A stretch of DNA of 64,000 bases from Nemania diffusa (Eukaryota > Ascomycota > Sordariomycetes > Xylariales > Xylariaceae). A program made the position numbers and the translations under genes. Below, piece by piece: positions 58,184 through 64,000 of this stretch (positions are counted from its first letter, which is position 1; every line of letters starts with the position of its first letter). The stretch is taken from NCBI GenBank assembly GCA_038501195.1, contig JBBPUQ010000001.1:806001-870000 (forward strand), written 5' to 3'. The notes beneath the pieces are model-generated. The model ran no database searches, was not told where the DNA came from, and saw only the letters and a program-made list of their open reading frames with translations.

Positions 58184-59907
58184 TTAGCGTCGCTTCGTGC
58201 AGGTCCAACATTTAGCAGCCGCAATGTCGGTACACTCCTTAATAAGCTGCTGCTGTTGGGGGTACGGGCATAGGACGCGCGAACCCGTGACTTGGGAGCC
58301 CGTGCTATCCGTCACGTTGATCGGAGTCGTCTCAGGCGCCGTGCCGTTCTCCACCCAGAGGCGCAACTGCTCGAAGAGGCCGATCGGCCCCTGGCTTCTG
58401 CCGCCGAAGCAGTGCCCGTAGCCTGGGATCTCGAATAAGCGGTAGAAGTTGTGGATGTCCGGCGAGATGGCTGCCACCTCTTTGTAGTACTGCTCGCTGC
58501 CTCCGGGGGGGATTATGTTGTCTTGCTATGGGAGGAACATAGTTGTTAGTATCAGAGTGAGGAGGGTCGATAAGACGGTAATTGATTGGGTTGCAGCTTA
58601 CCAAACCATGGAAAGATAGGAGTTTGCCCCCCTTTTTGTTAAAGGCTCGCAAGTCAGGATCGGCGGAGCCGACGAACGATCGATACTGCTGCGAGCTCGA
58701 AAGAAACAAGCTATCCCATTCCTCGTGCGTGAGGTTCGACACGTCCAAGTTCGGGTTTTTGGACACGAAAAGTCGCATCCATTGGCTGAGTACATTCGTG
58801 ACGCCGACGCAAGTAGTCCCGGTGCAATTTGTTGCCGCAAGCCCTGCTATAACTGAGCCTGGAGCGTCGCCGGTGAGATCTGAGCCGGGGTTAAGGCCAT
58901 GCCATAGTTTTGTCCCGTCGACAGCCCGCGGTCCGTTCCAGGTCTCGTTCACGAGGACGGCGGCTGCGTGGCTAATGCGGACTGTGCCGTTTGTCTGGGT
59001 GCAGTTGATGGGTGTGCCTACCATCCGGAACGGGTCGAAGCGAGCTAGACATTCCTTGGGCTTGCTGATTATACCGTCTTTCACCTGGTCCAGCTCATCG
59101 CAGGCCGCAATAGCGCTATCGGTAATTGCGTCCGTCTCGCAGTTGTACGGATACTGGCCGAGGTCGCTCAAAACTTGTTGAGGCCAGGTAATGCCTGGGA
59201 CGAACTCGGTCCAATAGAAAGCAGGAGCGCCGGCGGCGATTCCATCGTAAGCGTCTGGATACCGCTGTGCTAGCAGCATGCCTTGGCGACCGCCCTGAGA
59301 GCAGCCGTTCCAGTACGAGTATCGCGGTCCCATGCCATAGTAGCTCTTGATGAGCTGTTTGCCAATGATTGCCTACCGCGACGTTATGGGTTAGTGACGG
59401 CGAAGATAAGACTAAGCGGATGATATTGCTTACCTCGTCATTTAAAGAAACCGAAGCTAGATTCTGTAGATTGTATAGATTCACATTTCCAGGGCTGGTC
59501 TGAGCCCAAGAACTTGCATCCATGGCAGATCCTAACCCGGCATCGGTCGTAATGCTCGCATATCCGTCGAAGAGGGCACCTTGCATACTAACATATGACA
59601 AAAAGAAACGGCCAGCAACGAAGCCTCCACCTCCGACTGCAAGGAAGCGCTCATTCCAGTTGTTCGTGGGAAGCCAGGCTTCGACATAGATATGGTCATC
59701 CTGGCCGGGATGCGTATAGGAAACCGTGACGTTGCAGAAGGTGGCATTGGTCACTTGGACGCTGGGGAAAGTATATCGGTAAGCTGAAGGGGCAGATGCG
59801 CTATAGTTGGAGACTAAGGTGCTCTCGATAGAGAGGATTTCTGCCCCGAAAAGGCTGAGGCTGCTGAACGTGGCTGACGCGCACGCTTTCGCAAGAGATG
59901 AATACAT
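58184..59907 (-). CDS. Tannase/feruloyl esterase family protein (secreted)
   Basis: Exons 59907-59434, 59372-58602 and 58525-58184 give 528 aa. The tannase family signatures are all present: YVEAWLPTNNWNERFLAVGGGGF, ITTDAGL, YWNGCSQGGRQGM (nucleophile S183 beside C182), AGAPAFYW, HGLQDNIIPP (D417) and IPGYGHCFGG (H453, C454). The Cys beside Ser and the Cys beside His normally form the CS-D-HC disulfide. Many N-x-S/T sites fit a secreted glycoprotein. The enzyme hydrolyses esters of gallic or ferulic acid in plant material. The signal peptide from ATG 59907 is weak (MYSSLAKACASATFSSLSLFG). The frame upstream of that ATG is hydrophobic (CLSGLIPLTLVA) but has no ATG, so a further 5' exon is possible. 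It is divergent from a Zn2Cys6 regulator. Confidence 0.93.
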
Positions 59908-60615
59908 AGCGACCAAGGTGAGGGGTATCAGACCAGAGAGGCAGCGCAGAAAAGGTTGAATGAGTTGATGGCAAGAGACTGGTACTAGAATTTACCCAGT
60001 CTGAGATGCGTCGGCTTTATAAGATAATAAAAAACCAAGCATTGTGATATATTTGTGGAAGTAAACAACGGCTCATGTAATTAGAACACTTACGCATGAA
60101 CATATCGATGCCATGACATGCCCACAGCCCCAATATCCACAGCTGGGCGAATGAGCCTGAGCCTCAGCATAGTATATACCCTTAAACTCTCCTAACATTT
60201 TTTAACTCCATGAAGGTTGGCGTCACATACGAGTTGTTGAAGGATAGTTGAGCCGGGGGGTTGACTCGCAACTCCAACCACCAATGACAAGCCAGTAAAG
60301 ACGTGTATTTCTACCTAGTCTGGACTAGTGCATGACCCAAACAGGGGAGCTGAGCCAATGGGAGATGCAGGAATACGATGTGGCTTTTACCAGGATAGTG
60401 CAGAATATGGCAGCCTATCACGGCAACGCAATTCCATGGATTTAAACACCTTACCCACGAAGATACTTAATTGCCACCACACCACGAACCAACTAGACTG
60501 CTTGTAATGCCGCGATACCTGATTCTTTGAGGACTTCTCTATTTCTCTCTAAATTGGCGTGTTGTTACGCGGCAAACACCCGCGGCGCGGAAACTTATTG
60601 ACTTGTCATCTTAAT
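59908..60615. promoter_or_regulatory. Shared upstream region of the divergent esterase and regulator genes
   Basis: This is 708 bp between divergent starts. It holds a TATA box for the esterase (60015-60021) and no coding frame. The arrangement suggests that the regulator may control its neighbour; no CGG inverted pair could be assigned with confidence. Confidence 0.45.
60015..60021 (-). promoter_or_regulatory. TATA box of the tannase/feruloyl esterase gene
   Basis: TATAAAG on the minus strand, 108 nt before the esterase ATG 59907. It supports transcription beginning near 59990 and thus a start at or below 59907. Confidence 0.5.
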
Positions 60616-61947
60616 ATGCGACGACGATCCGCCCGAAAGTCTAGATACGGTTGCAGAGAATGTAAACGGCGCCATGTTAAATGCGACGAGTCTAAACCCT
60701 CTTGTGCCAATTGTCTTATCCGGCAATTGCACTGCTCCTTCATCTCCAGTCTGCCTACGCCACGAAGTATCGCTAGTACTCCGGCGGCTACTACTTCATA
60801 TCCCTTAACCCCTAACTCAGATCTCTCCATAATCAGTTGGCAAGATGACGAAGCCCAACACGGGCATGGAAGCCCACTATCATTGCCATCCCTAGAAATT
60901 TCTGATGCGACCCATGATGCATGTGAACCTACCACCCCTTCATCTCAAGATAGGACAACCCTCACGCTTTCCTCCCCTGTCAACCTTTCGTTGCCAGGGC
61001 AGACATTCCAGCTCCATCATCTAGAGCTCTTCCGTCATTTCGAAAGGGATATGTGGAGTTTCATATCCCCAGATGATGGCATGGGAGAGAAATTCATGGT
61101 TATGGTCGTCCGCCAAGCTATGTCAGTACCCTACTTGATGGACCAGCTGTTGGCGTTTTCAGCTGCGCACATGTGCACTCAAAGGCCACACCAAGCGGAG
61201 TTCTACCGAGGGGAGGCCATGGGTCTGCAGACACGCGCGCTGGGTCTATTCAATGCCGCCAAGGCCACCGTGACTACCGGAGGAGGCCTGCCCGCCTTCC
61301 TCTTTTCCATCCTGCTGTCGCACCAGATCCTCTTCGATACCTTTTCTACCCGGACGGACTTCCCCACGTTCCTTGATAAGTTGGTGACTAGCTTTCACCT
61401 CTGCGCCGGCGTGCGGACCATAGCGGGGGAGTCGTGGCCCTCGATCATGACGCAGTATCAGCAGCAGATGGGAATGTCGCTCCCTCACAAACGGATACGT
61501 GACGCGGGCTCTGAAACCGTCTTGACGGAGAAGTTGTCCCATTTAGAGAGTCTTATCAGAGATCCAAATACGTGCCTCTTAGTTTCTAGACCTTGCATGG
61601 AAGCTCTTGATCTTCTCCGAAATCTTTCGAACGTCAGAGACGATCCCCAATATGCGTCGCTTCGAAACACCACCGTGCTTCACTGGGCGGTTGTCGTGCC
61701 GTCTGACTTTGTGAAGCTTATTGAGCAGCGACGGCCTGAAGCCTTGATCATAACTGCGTACTATGGGGTGCTCATACATAATGCACGGGACCTGTGGGTC
61801 TTTGGGGACGCTGGCGCGTTTATGATCCGCTCCATTACTAGATTTCTGGGAAGTTATTGGGCTGAATGGCTTGCATGGCCAAATGAGGTGTTGGACGCGG
61901 CGGGCTGTGCAGGGGAAGTTAGATACACCCGTGATACTTGCACATAG
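60616..61947 (+). CDS. Zn2Cys6 transcription factor
   Basis: A single exon encodes 443 aa from ATG 60616 (the frame before it has no ATG). The N-terminal binuclear cluster reads CRECKRRHVKCDESKPSC, then ANCLIRQLHC, spaced C-x2-C-x6-C-x6-C-x2-C-x6-C. It is preceded by basic RRRSARKSRYG, as in Gal4-type DNA-binding domains. A Ser/Thr/Pro-rich linker follows (about 45-130). The remainder is the helical fungal-specific region (LHHLELFRHFERDMWSF, MDQLLAFSAAHMC) of the Upc2/sterol-regulator-like subgroup. It acts in the nucleus; its targets are unknown. It is divergent from the tannase-family gene, which could be a target. The C-terminus is short but ends without sign of truncation. Confidence 0.9.
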   Translation: MRRRSARKSRYGCRECKRRHVKCDESKPSCANCLIRQLHCSFISSLPTPRSIASTPAATTSYPLTPNSDLSIISWQDDEAQHGHGSPLSLPSLEISDATHDACEPTTPSSQDRTTLTLSSPVNLSLPGQTFQLHHLELFRHFERDMWSFISPDDGMGEKFMVMVVRQAMSVPYLMDQLLAFSAAHMCTQRPHQAEFYRGEAMGLQTRALGLFNAAKATVTTGGGLPAFLFSILLSHQILFDTFSTRTDFPTFLDKLVTSFHLCAGVRTIAGESWPSIMTQYQQQMGMSLPHKRIRDAGSETVLTEKLSHLESLIRDPNTCLLVSRPCMEALDLLRNLSNVRDDPQYASLRNTTVLHWAVVVPSDFVKLIEQRRPEALIITAYYGVLIHNARDLWVFGDAGAFMIRSITRFLGSYWAEWLAWPNEVLDAAGCAGEVRYTRDTCT

Positions 61948-63370
61948 GTGATGTGAATTCATCAAAACAACTATATCTCAAAAGAATTCGCGCTGAGGGC
62001 GGCGGTCAGGAGATTCACTGCCGTATTGTGCGCTGGAGCTAATACGTGAGTTTAGGCGTTTGGGGAGGCTATTAAGTTTGAGCATATACTAGAATAATAG
62101 TACCGATCACGCGGAGACATAGAATAGGTATCATTATGTCGTATTACTCTTAGTGGTATTCAAGTCCTAGATGGTAGTCTGTTAGTATTACGAATTGATT
62201 GAGAATGCGAAGCAATGCACCTAGCTTTGAATTTAAAGTCTTAACCTAAACGAAAGAAAAATAAGAACATAATAGGTTCTACCTAACTTCGTAGGGAAGC
62301 CAGTGTAAAGGAGGTGCTCATAATTATGCTAGAGAGCACCGCTAGAAGGAATGGCGAAACCCAGCGACATCCCCTTGATCACATTTCCTAGAAATGAATG
62401 TTGTATTCTAGCACGTTCTTGCTGCAAGCGCTGCCGGCAGACCATTAAATCCGATACTGGCTGAAATGAAGTTAATTGGATTGCCGCTAGCTGTGTTCCA
62501 TACGAAATCAAACGAATGGCATCTATAAATAAGGGTGTGTTAGCCACTTCTTAGAGAGTCGCTGAAATAACATAAGGCTAGTGAGATAGTTCGGGCAACA
62601 CACAAGGTTGAGTCAGATCAAGTCTGAAATTTTCTCATATATTTAGCTAATCTAGAAGCGTAGATTTTCGAACAAAGTCACGGTAATCATGCTGACCAGT
62701 AGGGGTCAGAAATATTAAAAATACACGATTGTTTTCCCAGGTTGCCGATTTTTCTTTCTTATAACTCTCTATAAATGATTAAGATGGCCATGGCCAGTCC
62801 TCTAGAGAGCGATTTGGGTTGTGTGCCTTTCCGTTTCACTAGGTAGAGGTTCCGAGGTGGTTTTAACGTAGGTAGCCTGCTAATTTTGAAGCCCGATGAT
62901 TGGCCAAGCATTCCTCTCAAATGCTGACTAAAGATAGGGCACAGCCTTATTAGCCCCTTAACAAACTTGTAGAATATAAATACTAAAGAAGAGATGATAG
63001 CCTTGTATTTCTTGAAATGGATATTTTATTAGGAACAGCGTGGCAGTGTGGGTAAATCTGTGGTTGAAAGTTAGGGGGATGTATTAATTAGGCTTAGATT
63101 TGCAAGTTCACGTTGAATTTTTCTGTTTATCCTAGACACTCCTCGCGGGAGGTTGCCTGAGATAGTTAGGCAGGCAGGTTCTTTACACTAAACTGTACTC
63201 ATTGGTTTAATTCCAGATTATTAAAGCTAGAAAGTCGTTGGAAGTGCTATTGTGAGGTCTCTAAAGTGTTGCCAATCACATGTTACTTGTTAAAAAGAGG
63301 TAGTTTCCGCTGATAGATTAATCAACACAATAACTCGTAACACAGTAAAGGACCCGTAAAGCTTCATATA
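61948..63370. other. Spacer without recognisable gene
   Basis: AT-rich sequence with short broken frames. The frame at 62329-62547 (minus) reads protein-like in part (PLFIDAIRLISYGTQLAAIQ) but has no ATG at its start, so I do not call it a gene. Confidence 0.5.
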
Positions 63371-63440
63371 GTCACAGAGCCATAGAGTCACAGAGTCACA
63401 AAGTCACAGGGTCGCAGAGTTACAGAGTTACACAGACACA
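63371..63440. repeat. 8-bp minisatellite (GTCACAGA)n
   Basis: About eight imperfect tandem units follow each other: gtcacaga, gccataga, gtcacaga, gtcacaaa, gtcacagg, gtcgcaga, gttacaga, gttacaca. Most differ from the first by one or two bases. Confidence 0.85.
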
Positions 63441-63661
63441 AACTATTTGGTAGCTTACGCTGAACCTACCTAGGGAGGTAGATAACAAAGGAACTCTACT
63501 CATTTTTTAAAGCTCCTAATTCAAAATAGAAACTTTAAATATGGGCAAAAATGTAGTCTAGTAGTCTCGGATAACCAATGAGTCCAAGTGGCTTAGTGCT
63601 CCAACGTATCAGAACTAGTTGCATCTGCATATAGCATTGGCTCCCCCAGTAACCCATAACC

Positions 63662-63744
63662 TGTCCGTGATGGGAATTGAACCCATAGTTTTCGAGTTAT
63701 GAACAACTGTTCATACTCTTAGACCACTAGACTACTTGGTTAAG
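63662..63744 (-). pseudogene. tRNA-like sequence (tRNA pseudogene or SINE head)
   Basis: On the minus strand an A box TAGTCTAGTGG (63734-63724) and a B box GGTTCAATTCC (63683-63673) are correctly ordered. The T arm ATGGG-TTCAATT-CCCAT is perfect. The acceptor strands do not pair (AACCAAG against CACGGAC). The anticodon region forms an over-long palindrome (TATGAA ... TTCATA) with an even loop and no proper U33. It is therefore unlikely to be a working tRNA; a tRNA pseudogene or the head of a tRNA-derived SINE fits better. Confidence 0.55.
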
Positions 63745-63821
63745 GAAACACCACACTAATTTGCCATAAGTACCTAGGTAGGGAATGCAAGGACCTTGTC
63801 CGCTAGGTAACTGTGGCAACA

Positions 63822-63854
63822 TTACCTACATTACCTACCTAGGTACCTAGGTAG
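63822..63854. repeat. Palindromic TACCTAGGTA-type motif cluster
   Basis: ttacctacattacctacctaggtacctaggtag consists of overlapping self-complementary tacctaggta units. The same motif is scattered in spacers across the window (for example 13757, 27960, 42005, 55360, 63770). Confidence 0.5.
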
Positions 63855-64000
63855 CCAAGTGTCAGCCTTGATTGATCAAACAACTTCCCAGGGGGTTTCA
63901 CCTTGGCGCAAACAATGCCTCTTTCTATCACCCATTCCCCCATCGCAATTAATTCTTAACTGCTGTGCCATCACCGCCACCATCACCACCACAACCATTA
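63855..64000 (+). other. Probable upstream/leader region of a gene beyond the window
   Basis: CT-rich and CA-rich sequence (caccgccaccatcaccaccacaacc at the end) resembles a 5' leader of the kind seen before 379. No start codon of a recognisable gene lies inside the window. Confidence 0.3.

Noticed and set aside
62329..62547. Minus-strand frame with a protein-like stretch
   Set aside because: It starts with GTG, has no ATG before its protein-like part, and no neighbouring exons could be joined to it.

Overview
This is eukaryotic DNA from a filamentous ascomycete, most likely a Sordariomycete. Short GT-AG introns (about 50-190 bp) with CTAAC-like branch points interrupt most genes. The window holds a head-to-head pair of myosin-motor chitin synthases, HET-domain proteins, a NACHT NTPase and a Zn2Cys6 regulator. 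AT-rich, transposon-scarred spacers separate the gene blocks. A narrower placement (for example Xylariales) would be a guess.

Layout. 0.4-10.6 kb is a housekeeping block: ubiquitin-activating enzyme E1, an omega-class (ECM4-type) glutathione transferase and, on the minus strand, the ribosome-biogenesis GTPase Bms1. 10.7-29.3 kb is an accessory island: a signal-peptide-less trypsin-like protease, a small I9/Pbi2-type proteinase B inhibitor, two or three MITE-like inverted-repeat elements, a 9-bp minisatellite, an F-box protein, a protein-kinase/HET-domain fusion (minus), a divergent paralogous kinase (plus) and a small APH/Bud32-like kinase-fold protein. 29.7-31.3 kb encodes a mitochondrial PDK/BCKDK-type kinase, followed by a 2.1-kb AT-rich gene desert. 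33.4-48.3 kb is the divergent chitin synthase VII/V pair around a 3.8-kb shared upstream region. 49.7-51.3 kb is a Ca2+/H+ exchanger-family transporter. 51.7-57.7 kb is a divergent NACHT-NTPase (NLR-like) and HET-domain pair. 58.2-62.0 kb is a secreted tannase/feruloyl-esterase with a divergent Zn2Cys6 regulator. The last 2 kb has no recognisable protein gene but contains an 8-bp minisatellite and a degenerate tRNA-like sequence.

Biological theme. HET, NACHT-NTPase and associated kinase domains are the standard parts of fungal non-self recognition and regulated cell death. This window carries two HET proteins, one NLR-like receptor and two kinases sharing a common N-terminal domain. The most unusual item is the kinase-HET fusion. 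Its two halves are joined across 250 nt that can be read as four consecutive phase-0 introns separated by three single-codon exons. All exon models were assembled by eye from reading frames, splice signals and family knowledge; every multi-exon model given closes exactly in frame, but none is supported by transcripts.
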